A DNA stretch of 55,892 bases. Origin: Listeria cornellensis FSL F6-0969 (lineage in GTDB: Bacteria > Bacillota > Bacilli > Lactobacillales > Listeriaceae). Position 1 is the stretch's first letter. Each line of letters begins with the position of its first letter. The notes beneath the pieces were generated by a model. The model was not told the DNA's origin. It saw only the letters and a program-made list of their open reading frames with translations, and did no database searches. Both the position numbers and the translations under genes were made by a program. The DNA lies in contig NZ_AODE01000047.1 in NCBI RefSeq assembly GCF_000525855.1, positions 1 through 55,892 of the forward strand. Reading direction: 5' to 3'. This document shows, piece after piece, positions 8,291 through 16,664 of the stretch.

Positions 8291-9130
8291 TTACAAATGT
8301 AAAATATAAATAAAGACAAGAGAAATTAACACACCGAATATCATGCTCAGGAAGTTACCAATTAAATAATATTCCGCAAAAGTTCGATTGTTTTCCAGTT
8401 CTTTGAAACGAGCTAATGTTTTCAGGGCAATGATGATTGGAATTGCTGAATAGATTTGTAATACCATGAAAATGAGTAACAGCAAGCGTTCCAAGCCACC
8501 GATATATCGCCCAGCTTTCAATTCTTTATTAGATACGACTGGTATTTCCTGGTTTTTTGTTAAAATTATTTTACCATTTTGTTTCGTGACCGATATCGAT
8601 TTCCTTTCCAAGTTGAACCCAGGCATTAGCACCTCGAGTATGTATGGAATCAAATAGCCGACAAAATAAACAATGATGATAACAAGTGAGGCCAGTGCGC
8701 AGAATTTTGAATAGTTGTTTAACTGTGTGGGAAGCAGTGTGGCCTGTTCGCCTAAAACTAGCCATACTGCGATATAAATTGTGGTAATGTGCAGGATTTG
8801 GTCGATAATATAGGTGAATAAATGAACAAAATTGGTATCACGAAATCGCTTTTCTACTGGAGCTTTTGCTAAATCAATGATGAAATGAACGATTGTGATT
8901 CCTAAAACCATGAGTAGTAGCGCCCAAAAACTGATTTTGCTATCAAACCAACAGAAATACACAACAATAGCAAGTAAGTCCAGACAGAAATGCGTGAAGA
9001 CGTGCCATCCCAACTGCCGCATTTTATGATAGGAGAAGTGCTCTTTTTTGACGCTAGCCATTTTGTCCGTTTGCAGCACGAAATCGGCTAGAAAGTGGCA
9101 CAGGAGTAGTGGGAAAAGCAGATTATCCAT
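8291..9130 (-). CDS. DUF3307 multi-pass membrane protein
   Basis: 279 residues with about seven hydrophobic segments. The N-terminal half is a DUF3307 domain (LLCHFLADFVLQTDKMASVKK and HFIIDLAK). Function is not established. The start codon overlaps the last 8 bp of the satD-like gene upstream, with GGGAGG as its ribosome binding site, so the two are translationally linked. The SatD/DUF3307 pairing recurs in Bacillota, which points to a joint membrane function. Confidence 0.8.
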   Translation of the reverse strand: MDNLLFPLLLCHFLADFVLQTDKMASVKKEHFSYHKMRQLGWHVFTHFCLDLLAIVVYFCWFDSKISFWALLLMVLGITIVHFIIDLAKAPVEKRFRDTNFVHLFTYIIDQILHITTIYIAVWLVLGEQATLLPTQLNNYSKFCALASLVIIIVYFVGYLIPYILEVLMPGFNLERKSISVTKQNGKIILTKNQEIPVVSNKELKAGRYIGGLERLLLLIFMVLQIYSAIPIIIALKTLARFKELENNRTFAEYYLIGNFLSMIFGVLISLVFIYILHL

Positions 9131-9941
9131 GACTAGCGCCTCCCATCATTTTTTGCAAATCGGCTAAGTAGGCTACGATATCCAATCGAATTTTTTTGTA
9201 TAGAAAGTAGTCGGAATTCGCAATAAGAACGCTGATTCGGGAGGAAATATCGGCCTTACTGAGAGCGCCATAACCGAGCGCTGTGCCGATTTCAATGTTG
9301 CTATAATCAGGATAACTATCTTTTATGCGAAAAAGGTCGCGCTGTTTGTCACTTTTAATCAGCTTCTCAAAAGCAAGAAAGAACATCGCGTTAACCGCAT
9401 TACCAAACGACCTGGGCTCCGCGATACAGTAGAATTTAAATGGCTGCTTATCGAAAAAATAGTCCTCATCATTGTTAATTGCGCTAGGCCTTTGATTTTG
9501 CTGTGATTTCATGATTTTTTTGGCTCGTTCAGAAGCTTCAATCGCATTAATGATGCTAGTCCCATTGACAATATTGATGTTCTTTAGATCTTCGGCAGCT
9601 GGTGTATCGATATAGCCAATCCCAACTCCAAAGTAGAAATTAAGCTTTTCATCCACGACGGCTGGAATCGCGCTAAAATGAGCCTTGAAATGGCCTGAAT
9701 AATACAACGTTAGACAATGGATGTAAATATCTGGTAACAACTGAAAATCAGAGACGCCCCCAACAATTGCATCGCCATCTTTAATTGTAAATGGCGTCAA
9801 CAACTGTTCTTGATAAGTCGTATTAATGCTGTCCGCGATATATGTGAGTATTTTTGTCCCGTAATGTAGTGTAGAAAAGACGTGCCGGCTGCGACTGATA
9901 TCGATATACATATAGATAGCCTCGAATTTTAACGATTCCAC
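9123..9941 (-). CDS. SatD family protein
   Basis: 272 residues resembling SatD, named for a streptococcal acid-tolerance locus; the biochemical role is unclear. The N-terminal YMYIDISRSR and the C-terminal helical half (ALGYGALSKADISSRI) fit the family. Translation should begin at GTG 9941, because AAAGGAGG lies 7-10 bases upstream. Its promoter region carries two nearly identical operator-like repeats. It is the first gene of a two-gene minus-strand operon with the DUF3307 gene. Confidence 0.78.
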   Translation of the reverse strand: MESLKFEAIYMYIDISRSRHVFSTLHYGTKILTYIADSINTTYQEQLLTPFTIKDGDAIVGGVSDFQLLPDIYIHCLTLYYSGHFKAHFSAIPAVVDEKLNFYFGVGIGYIDTPAAEDLKNINIVNGTSIINAIEASERAKKIMKSQQNQRPSAINNDEDYFFDKQPFKFYCIAEPRSFGNAVNAMFFLAFEKLIKSDKQRDLFRIKDSYPDYSNIEIGTALGYGALSKADISSRISVLIANSDYFLYKKIRLDIVAYLADLQKMMGGASHG

Positions 9942-9956
9942 TAAAAAAGACCTCCT

Positions 9957-10010
9957 TTTATATAATGATAACTATATATTAGCATGTTTATATAATGATT
10001 ACTATATATT
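9957..10010. promoter_or_regulatory. tandem 24-bp operator-like repeats upstream of satD
   Basis: Two direct copies (9957-9980 and 9987-10010) differ at one base and are 30 bp apart, start to start. Each holds the partial palindrome ATATA-N8-TATAT and overlaps the region where the minus-strand promoter must be. AT-rich palindromes of this look are bound by PadR- or GntR-type repressors, but no such regulator gene is adjacent. Confidence 0.6.
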
Positions 10011-10042
10011 TTGTGAGATTCTTTTTTACGAAATTGCATAAT

Positions 10043-10115
10043 AAAAAGCCTCAAACCAGAAGCATAGCGGATAGCAAAAAATTTTGCCAAGCACTGCTAG
10101 CTTTTAATTTGAGGC
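10043..10115 (-). terminator. terminator of the LPMO gene
   Basis: Read on the minus strand, GCCTCAAA (10115-10108) pairs with TTTGAGGC (10055-10048) and is followed by TTTTT. A second helix around the AAAATTTT centre strengthens the structure. It starts 13 bp after the LPMO stop codon. Confidence 0.7.
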
Positions 10116-10128
10116 TGTATTTAATGGT

Positions 10129-10740
10129 TTATTGCAACGTCATTGTTCCATTATTAATCAAGTTCACATCGACTGCTTGATAGAAGGCATTCCCAGTATC
10201 CGCGATTTCCCAAACGCCAAGCACAACATAATAACCGTTACGGTCAGTTGGAAGTGGCACTTGATGGTTCACAGTTGTAGAAGTAGGAACCTCGTTATGC
10301 GCATCAATCGTAGTTAGCAATTCTAGGTCACCACGAGTCAATGGACTATTTGGATTCCAGCCTTTTTTTCGTAATGTAATATTTGTATTCTTTCGTTCTA
10401 TGAAGCGCAGTAAGCGTCCAAGTGAAATTGTTTTGTCCACCTAAAAGGTCCACGTGGTGCCAACGATCAGGAGTTTGTGCATCCATTTCTGGAAACTTGC
10501 CTCCGCCCGCGATGGTACCGTCAGAAGGTCCGCCAAGTGGGAAATTTCCTGTTGCTTCAACACTTTGCGGCTCCCATTGAACCGCGCCAGCATTTTGGTT
10601 AATCCCCAATTTCGCCAAATATGCCCGACTTTCTGGTTTTGAAATGTAACCATGTGCTGATGCCCCCGGCGCAAAAGTCGCGAACAACAATGCAAACGCC
10701 ACCAAAAAATAAAAACTGATTTACCCAAGAACTTCTTCAT
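10129..10740 (-). CDS. chitin-active lytic polysaccharide monooxygenase (AA10), frame broken twice
   Basis: After repair the product is about 203 residues: a signal peptide ending in SAHGYISKPESRAY. The mature N-terminal histidine and a second histidine (in RWHHVDLL or DAHNEVP) would form the copper site of an AA10 oxidative chitinase. Homologues act with GH18 chitinases on crystalline chitin. As written the frame breaks in the signal peptide (six A at 10704-10709, one missing) and near the middle (seven T at 10363-10369, one extra). Both are homopolymers, so an assembly error is more likely than decay. A cre-like box lies about 170 bp upstream. Confidence 0.82.
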
Positions 10741-10908
10741 CTAATTTAACACCCCTCGATTTTTTTTGAGCCATCTTCCACACTCGATATCTTGTTTACC
10801 CATCGGATTTAGAAACGAATCGTAAATATGTGAAAATGAAGCAATGTGCGCATGGACTAGACCAATTTTTGTTTTTGGTAGTAGATACAAAGAGCTGAAT
10901 CACTGATA

Positions 10909-10922
10909 AGAAAGCGCTTTTC
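10909..10922. promoter_or_regulatory. cre-like box upstream of the LPMO gene
   Basis: AGAAAGCGCTTTTC keeps the palindromic core GAAAGCGCTTT of a CcpA site and deviates at the outer positions. Together with the box before the chitinase gene it suggests shared glucose control of chitin breakdown. Confidence 0.4.
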
Positions 10923-11098
10923 CGGATAATTCGAGTAGGCAATTTGGTTCTAATTGTGACATTCCAAACAAGCCGAAATGGGCGCCCTCCTCATGCCCAT
11001 TTCAAGAGACATTACTAACAAGGAATCATTTTTAAGAGAGAGATATGCTCATATAGTAACGCTTAATATTGTGAAAAAAAATAACTTGTCTCGATGCT

Positions 11099-11127
11099 TT
11101 GAATATACATACCAAATAAGCTATAAT
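11099..11127 (+). promoter_or_regulatory. qoxABCD promoter
   Basis: TTGAAT (11099-11104), exactly 17 bp, TATAAT (11122-11127). Transcription would start near 11134, leaving an untranslated leader of about 180 nt before qoxA. Confidence 0.75.
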
Positions 11128-11254
11128 AGTATACGAGTATGCACATGCAGTTTCAAATTCATAATTTCACGAATCGAAACTTTGTGATATTGTGAGAAAT
11201 CTACACTATCTAGTTGGCTATATTTCATTATATTATCAATTAGGGGAGTCAGGT

Positions 11255-11276
11255 TGTATTTTTGCGCAAAAATACA
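11255..11276. promoter_or_regulatory. perfect 22-bp palindrome in the qoxA leader
   Basis: TGTATTTTT-GCGC-AAAAATACA is fully self-complementary and lies about 25 bp upstream of the qoxA ribosome binding site, inside the transcribed leader. It could be a protein operator or an RNA hairpin of 9 bp with a GCGC loop. It has no T-run after it, so it is not a terminator. Confidence 0.6.
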
Positions 11277-11312
11277 CAGCAACAAACATCAAAAGGAAAG
11301 AAGGGGATTCGG

Positions 11313-12413
11313 GTGTCAAAAATGCTTAAGTCATTGTTACTTACAGTATCGCTGGTCTTTGTTGGACTTCTTAGCGGCTGTGGTGATTTGACGGTACTAG
11401 ATCCAAAAGGTCCAGTAGCGCAAAGTCAAAGCGATCTAATCATTTATTCGATTATTTTCATGCTTATCATTGTACTCACGATCTTCGTGTTATTCGTTAT
11501 CATGATTACGAAATATCGCGAGAGAAAAGATCATTCCAACTACGAACCAAACATGCACGGTAGTACGAAATTAGAAATTTTATGGACGTTGATTCCGGTT
11601 GCAATCGTTATTGCATTAGCTATTCCAACAGTGCAAACGATTTACGCGAACGAAAAAGCGCCAGAGGTTACGTCACACAAGGATCCAATTGTTATTTATG
11701 CGACTAGCGCAAACTGGAAATGGTTCTTTAGTTATCCAGATCAGTCGATTGAAACTGTAAACTATGTACATATTCCAACTGATCGACCGGTGTTATTCAA
11801 GCTTACAGCGGCAGACTCGATGACGAGTTTCTGGGTACCACAACTTGGTGGACAGAAGTACGCGATGAGTGGCATGACGATGGATTTGTATTTGCAAGCG
11901 GACGAAACAGGTACGTTTAAAGGCCGTAACTCGAACTTTAACGGAGAGGGTTTTGCTGGACAAGTATTTGATGTTGTCGCACAAAAACCAGCCGATTTCG
12001 AAAAATGGGCGCTGAAAACGAAAGCAGATTCACCGACTTTATCGCAAGACCGCTATGATAAATTATTATTACCAGGCAACGTGAAACCACAATCTTATGC
12101 AGGCACACATATGGCGTTTGTTGATCCGGCCGCAGATCCAGAGTACGTTTTCTATGCGTACAAACGTTTCGGCTTTGAACTAACAAATCCACATAATCCA
12201 AATGCAAAAGATACAAGAACGAAAGAGCCGATTTTGCCAGCACGTCCGATGACGATTACGAACCCGCGTTTTGAGCAAATGGACATGAAACCAATGATTA
12301 TTCCAAATGGTACTGGTTACAAGAAAGATAAGCATTACGATGAAGAAATGGAAAAAATGGGTAAAGAAATTAAAACCGATGAGGCAACAGATCACGATCA
12401 ATCGGGAAACTAA
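11313..12413 (+). CDS. qoxA: menaquinol oxidase aa3-type subunit II
   Basis: Subunit II of the proton-pumping quinol oxidase, 366 residues. A lipoprotein signal (LLSGC at about residue 23) is followed by two membrane helices and the extracytoplasmic cupredoxin-like domain ([32 protein letters not shown]). The Cu-A ligand pattern of cytochrome oxidases is absent, as expected for a quinol oxidase. GTG 11313 is preferred because AAGGGG (11301-11306) precedes it by 6 bp; the earlier in-frame TTG at 11262 would start inside the palindrome. First gene of qoxABCD. Confidence 0.92.
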   Translation: MSKMLKSLLLTVSLVFVGLLSGCGDLTVLDPKGPVAQSQSDLIIYSIIFMLIIVLTIFVLFVIMITKYRERKDHSNYEPNMHGSTKLEILWTLIPVAIVIALAIPTVQTIYANEKAPEVTSHKDPIVIYATSANWKWFFSYPDQSIETVNYVHIPTDRPVLFKLTAADSMTSFWVPQLGGQKYAMSGMTMDLYLQADETGTFKGRNSNFNGEGFAGQVFDVVAQKPADFEKWALKTKADSPTLSQDRYDKLLLPGNVKPQSYAGTHMAFVDPAADPEYVFYAYKRFGFELTNPHNPNAKDTRTKEPILPARPMTITNPRFEQMDMKPMIIPNGTGYKKDKHYDEEMEKMGKEIKTDEATDHDQSGN

Positions 12414-12431
12414 AAAAGGGGGTATTTCAAC

Positions 12432-14411
12432 ATGAGTTAGATGAATTTATCATCACCGGCGACCCGCTGATTTTAGGAGCCCAAATTTCGATCGCTCTTG
12501 TCAGCATTGGTATCGTCGTGTTACTAACTTATACAAAGAAATGGAAGTGGCTATTCACGGAATGGATCGCTTCTGTTGACCACAAACGCCTTGGGATCAT
12601 GTATCTCTTGGCAGCAGTACTAATGTTTTTCCGTGGTGGGGTCGATGCACTCATGATTCGTACCCAACTTGCAATGCCGGGGATGGAGTTCCTAGACGCC
12701 CAGCATTACAATGAGGTATTTACGACTCACGGAACTATTATGATTTTATTTATGGCGATGCCGTTCGTTATTGGTTTAATGAACATCGTTGTGCCGCTTC
12801 AAATCGGGGCGCGTGACGTAGCATTCCCATTCTTGAACAACTTGAGTTTTTGGACATTCTTTATGGGGGCAATGTTATTCAATATTTCCTTCGTAATCGG
12901 TGGTAGCCCAGCAGCTGGTTGGACAAACTACGCACCGCTCGCCGAGGAATTTAGTCCAGGTTATGGGATTAACTTCTACTTACTCGGAGTCCAGATTGCC
13001 GGTATTGGTACACTGATGACCGGGATTAACTTCATGGTCACGATTCTACGTATGCGAACGAAAGGCATGACACTTATGAAAATGCCAATGTTCACGTGGA
13101 CGTCGCTGATTACGTGTTTAATTATCGTATTCGCGTTCCCAGTACTTACTGTGGCGCTAGCTTTAATGACGTTTGACCGCCTATTTGGGACGGCATTCTT
13201 CACACTCGCAAATGGTGGGATTCCGATGATGTGGGCCAACCTGTTCTGGGTTTGGGGGCATCCGGAAGTATATATCGTTATTTTGCCGGCATTCGGTATT
13301 TTCTCCGAGATTATTTCAACCTTCTCGAAGAAAAAACTATTTGGTTACCCAGCAATGGTAGCAGCGGTTGTTGTTATTTCCTTGCTAAGTTTCCTAGTTT
13401 GGGTCCATCACTTCTTTACAATGGGCTCCGGGGCAGCAGTTAACTCGTTCTTCTCCATTACGACGATGATGATTGCGATACCGACCGGAATCAAGATATT
13501 CAACTGGCTCTTTACCATGTACAAAGGGCGAATATCCTTCACCACACCGATGCTTTGGTCACTGGCTTTCATACCGAACTTTGTTATTGGTGGGGTTACA
13601 GGGGTTATGCTTGCGATGGCAGCAGCCGATTATCAATATCACAACACGTATTTCCTAGTATCGCATTTCCATTACGTACTAATCGCCGGAACTGTATTCT
13701 CCTGTTTTGCAGGCTTGATTTACTGGTATCCAAAAATGGTCGGTTATCGTTTGAATGAAAAAATTGGTAAGTGGTTCTTCTGGGTATTTGTGATTGGATT
13801 TAACGTATGTTTCTTCCCACAATATTTCCTAGGGCTTGATGGTATGCCACGTCGTATTAGCACGTATGTGGAAGGCGATGGCTGGGGTACATTGAACTTG
13901 ATTTCATCTATTGGTGCGTTCCTAATGGGAGCAGCATTCCTAATTCTTTGTTGGAATATCGTTTACAGTTACAAACACTCTAAACGCGAAACAACCGGTG
14001 ATCCGTGGGATGCGCGTACGCTTGAGTGGGCAACTTCTTCTGCTGTACCGCCAAAATATAACTTCGCTAAATTACCAGAATGGAACGATTTGGATGATTT
14101 CTGGGAGAAAAAAACAACGCGGCGAAACGTATAATGACGACAAAGAGTACAAACACATTCACATGCCAAACAATACATTACTCGGTTTCGTGATGTCCGT
14201 GTTCTTCTTTATCGCTGGCTTCGGACTGGTTTTCTATTGGTACTGGCTTGGTTTACTTGGCGGCCTTGGTGTGCTTGCCTGTCTTGCCTACCGTTCGTTC
14301 AAGAAAGACGACGGCTACCATGTGGAAGTACCTGAAATCGTGGCTACCGAGGAACAAGCAGCACGTGAATTTAAAACTGGCATAAAGGAGGGTAACCCAT
14401 GGAACCTATAA
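12432..14411 (+). CDS. qoxB: menaquinol oxidase subunit I (two frame breaks)
   Basis: Catalytic heme-copper subunit that reduces oxygen to water, about 659 residues when repaired. Ligand motifs are intact: THGTIM (low-spin heme), WGHPEVYI (Cu-B His and cross-linked Tyr), HHFFTMG and [11 protein letters not shown]. Two breaks occur. At the start ATGAGTTAG reads into a stop, where one more A would give Met-Lys-Leu-Asp-Glu-Phe, matching known QoxB. At 14108-14114 seven A instead of six separate the last roughly 100 residues (QRGETYNDD to NPWNL). In an essential-type respiratory gene these are probably sequencing errors. It overlaps qoxC by 13 bp. The ribosome binding site is AAAAAAGGGGG at 12412-12422. 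Confidence 0.9.
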
Positions 14412-15010
14412 AAGAAAATTCCAGCCTTCCGTTAGAATATCAATCGGAGCAAGGTCGTTTAAACATTTTAGGCTTCTGGATTTTCCTAGGCGCCGAGATT
14501 GCGTTATTCGGTACATTGTTCGCAACTTATTTTGTAATGTTCAGTGGTGGCTCAAATGCGGGTCACCCACCGTCCGAAATGTTCGAGTTACCGCTCGTTC
14601 TGATTATGACCTTCCTACTTTTAACGAGTAGTTTTACGTGTGGTCTTGCTATAGGTGAGATGCGCAAAGGTAACGTCAAGCGCCTGATGATTTATTCGAT
14701 TATCACGCTACTTCTAGGTGCAGGATTCGTAGGTTTTGAGATTTATGAGTTCGCACATTACGTATCAGAAGGAGTTACGCTGAAAGTAGGCTCTTATTGG
14801 TCCGCGTTCTTCGTTTTACTGGGCACCCATGGTCTCCACGTAACGATTGGTTTATTCTGGATTGCGTTTATCCTGATTCAAATAAAAATGCGTGGCTTAA
14901 CACCACAAGCAGCATCAAAAGTATTCATTTCAAGCCTTTATTGGCATTTCCTAGACGTTGTGTGGATTTTCATCTTCACAGGTGTCTATCTGTTAGGGAT
15001 GGTGAATTAA
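14399..15010 (+). CDS. qoxC: menaquinol oxidase subunit III
   Basis: 203 residues, with five transmembrane helices of the cytochrome oxidase subunit III fold ([51 protein letters not shown]). Stabilises subunit I and supports proton pumping. AAAGGAGGG lies just before the ATG, inside the end of qoxB. Its frame is clean. Confidence 0.93.
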   Translation: MEPIKENSSLPLEYQSEQGRLNILGFWIFLGAEIALFGTLFATYFVMFSGGSNAGHPPSEMFELPLVLIMTFLLLTSSFTCGLAIGEMRKGNVKRLMIYSIITLLLGAGFVGFEIYEFAHYVSEGVTLKVGSYWSAFFVLLGTHGLHVTIGLFWIAFILIQIKMRGLTPQAASKVFISSLYWHFLDVVWIFIFTGVYLLGMVN

Positions 15011-15011
15011 T

Positions 15012-15341
15012 ATGGCGAAAAATAAAGCGAACACGGCACACGCTGAAGAAGGCATTCCGTGGAAACATATCGTTGGTTTTGCCCTATCGATCGCGTTAAC
15101 ATTGCTAGCTGTCTGGGTTGTCTTCGAATCTACGCTAAGTAAATCTGTAATCATTACGGTTATCTTTATCTTCGCGTTCATTCAAGCAGCATTGCAACTA
15201 CTAATGTTCATGCACATGACGGAAGGTCAAAATGGACGTATCCAAGTCGGTAATATTCTTTTTGCAGCTTTCATTGCGATTGTTATTGTTATGGGATCTT
15301 ACTGGGTTATGGAAATTGGTCACATGAACCACCTCCTCTAA
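15012..15341 (+). CDS. qoxD: menaquinol oxidase subunit IV
   Basis: 109 residues with three hydrophobic helices, including FIQAALQLLMFMHMTEG, the signature of bacterial subunit IV proteins. The start codon follows the qoxC stop by one base, so translation is coupled. Last gene of the qox operon; a large palindromic element follows directly. Confidence 0.9.
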   Translation: MAKNKANTAHAEEGIPWKHIVGFALSIALTLLAVWVVFESTLSKSVIITVIFIFAFIQAALQLLMFMHMTEGQNGRIQVGNILFAAFIAIVIVMGSYWVMEIGHMNHLL

Positions 15342-15343
15342 AG

Positions 15344-15478
15344 TTCAGCGGGCCGACAAACGCTCATCTGCGTCGTTAAAGATTCCGTTCCGGTGCTCAC
15401 GTATAAATATACGCTCCGCTCCGGTACTCGTCTTTGCCTAGCATCTAAGCATTTGTCGACCCGCTGAAGGTTTGGTGG
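15344..15478. repeat. 135-bp palindromic element after qoxD
   Basis: Outer arms TTCAGCGGGCCGACAAA (15344-15360) and TTTGTCGACCCGCTGAA (15462-15478) match at all but one position. Inside there is a second partial stem (AAAGA/TCTTT, CCGG) and a central hairpin CGTATA-AA-TATACG. The size and nested symmetry suggest a dispersed bacterial palindromic repeat. It may also end qox transcription, but no T-run follows. Confidence 0.65.
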
Positions 15479-15645
15479 GTTGCTTCTGGGCTTTTTAAAG
15501 AACAAATTTTAGACCTTTGGGATGGTGATTTTTTGCTGTTCTGGAGGTTTTTTTTAATCGCTGGATTTTTTCTACCCAAAAAATGGTAATGTGGTAGTAG
15601 ATAAAAGTTTATATTGACTAAGTTTAATTTAAAGGAGCACTCAGC

Positions 15646-16202
15646 ATGGATATAACATATGATCCGTTTCTAATCATCATCCTAGCAATTGCTATACTGA
15701 TTGTGATGGTAATAACGTTATCATTTTTTTAAAGGGAAAGCCATTTGATAAGTATTATGTTGCAACTGTGTTGTTTGGAGTTTATTTCGTATTTTTAATT
15801 AAATTCATCATTTTTCCATTTACTATATTTAATAACCTTCTAGATGCTGGGAATTATGTAATAACAGATTACATAAATATTATACCGTTTAATCAATTGA
15901 TGGGTGCCTCTACAGCAGATTGGTTACAGGTTTTTGGGAATTTAGTACTACTGCTGCCTCTTGGTATTTATATAAGCGTTATGAAGCCAGGTATAGCTTT
16001 AGGTAGGATGGTGTGCATAGGGTTACTGATTTCAATCTTGATTGAATCCGTGCAGTTATTCTTGGATATTATATTTATCTATCCAAATCATTTTATGGAT
16101 ATCACGGATATTATTTTTAATGTAAGTGGATTTATATTAGGCTATCTTATTAGTCGTACAGCACTTGTTAAAAATATCTATCCTATAGATAAATTAGATT
16201 AG
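15646..16202 (+). CDS. VanZ-like membrane protein (frame break)
   Basis: About 185 residues after repair. AAAGGAG before ATG 15646 leads into an N-terminal hydrophobic helix (DPFLIIILAIAIL). The frame then stops at seven T (15724-15730); one more T joins it to the rest. The remainder has the VanZ pattern: INIIPFNQL, FGNLVLLLPLGIYI, ESVQLFLD, DITDIIFNVSGFILGYL. VanZ proteins give low-level teicoplanin resistance in one setting, but the general function is unknown. It is monocistronic, with its own terminator. Confidence 0.78.
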
Positions 16203-16211
16203 CCCGTATTT

Positions 16212-16256
16212 AAATAAGCTCTTTATTCTTAGTTAGGAATAAAGAGCTTATTTTTT
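16212..16256. terminator. terminator after the VanZ-like gene
   Basis: AAATAAGCTCTTTATTC (16212-16228) pairs perfectly with GAATAAAGAGCTTATTT (16237-16253) around an 8-nt loop, followed by further T. Strong intrinsic terminator, nearly symmetric. Confidence 0.9.
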
Positions 16257-16287
16257 AATTACAAGTTTACTTGGAGGTTTTTTATTC

Positions 16288-16316
16288 TTGACATTACATT
16301 CATGGTAATCTATATT
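16288..16316 (+). promoter_or_regulatory. promoter and ArsR-type operator of the arsR-ABC operon
   Basis: TTGACA (16288-16293), 17 bp, TATATT (16311-16316) is a near-consensus promoter. The spacer contains the inverted repeat ATTAC-N7-GTAAT (16293-16309), so a bound dimer would cover the polymerase site. This is the usual arrangement for autorepression by ArsR/SmtB proteins. Confidence 0.75.
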
Positions 16317-16352
16317 CAACATAGGTGAGTATTTATGTATGGGAGGGTAGAG

Positions 16353-16664
16353 ATGGATTATGTGAGGACTTCGTTGGTGCTTAAGGCTATGGCTGATCCG
16401 AATCGGATGAAGATTATTGATTTGCTTTCGTCTGGGAGTTTGTGTGGGTGTGATGTGTTGGAGCATTTTGATTTTACGCAGCCGACGCTTTCTCATCATA
16501 TGAAGGCTTTGGAGAAAGCTGGGATTGTTTCGGTGACGAAGAAAAGTCAGTGGCATTATTATACGTTACGAGAGGATTTTGTGAAGGACTTTATGGGGTC
16601 TATGACGAAATTGCTTTCTAATGATGGACAGAATGATATGAATAAGGAGATAGTTATTAAATGA
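16353..16664 (+). CDS. ArsR/SmtB family repressor
   Basis: 103-residue winged-helix regulator (KAMADPNRMKIIDLLSSGSL, TQPTLSHHMKALEKAGIV). The segment SLCGCDVLEHF puts two cysteines where the metal-binding ELCVCDL box of ArsR/CadC-type sensors lies, so a thiophilic ion or thiol-reactive ligand is plausible. The start at 16353 follows GGGAGG (16341-16346 region). The stop overlaps the start of the ABC ATPase (ATGA), so regulator and transporter are co-translated. Confidence 0.88.
   Translation: MDYVRTSLVLKAMADPNRMKIIDLLSSGSLCGCDVLEHFDFTQPTLSHHMKALEKAGIVSVTKKSQWHYYTLREDFVKDFMGSMTKLLSNDGQNDMNKEIVIK

Larger units (their letters stand above)
10741..11312. other. divergent intergenic region between LPMO and qoxA
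   Basis: 572 bp without a convincing gene. It holds a cre-like sequence, the qox promoter and the qox leader palindrome (all listed separately). The open frame at 10978-11187 has no ribosome binding site or family resemblance and is judged non-coding. Confidence 0.6.

Noticed and set aside
11066-11090. Rex-type operator (TTGTGA half-site) before qox
   Set aside because: Only a half-site is present; the second half (TCACAA) at the right distance is missing.
10978-11187. Frame of 69 codons upstream of qoxA
   Set aside because: It overlaps the qox promoter, has no ribosome binding site and no recognisable family features.
14108-14114. Programmed ribosomal frameshift in qoxB
   Set aside because: The run is AAAAAAA, but there is no conserved shift in QoxB and no stimulatory structure was noticed; the same kind of break is found in many unrelated genes here.
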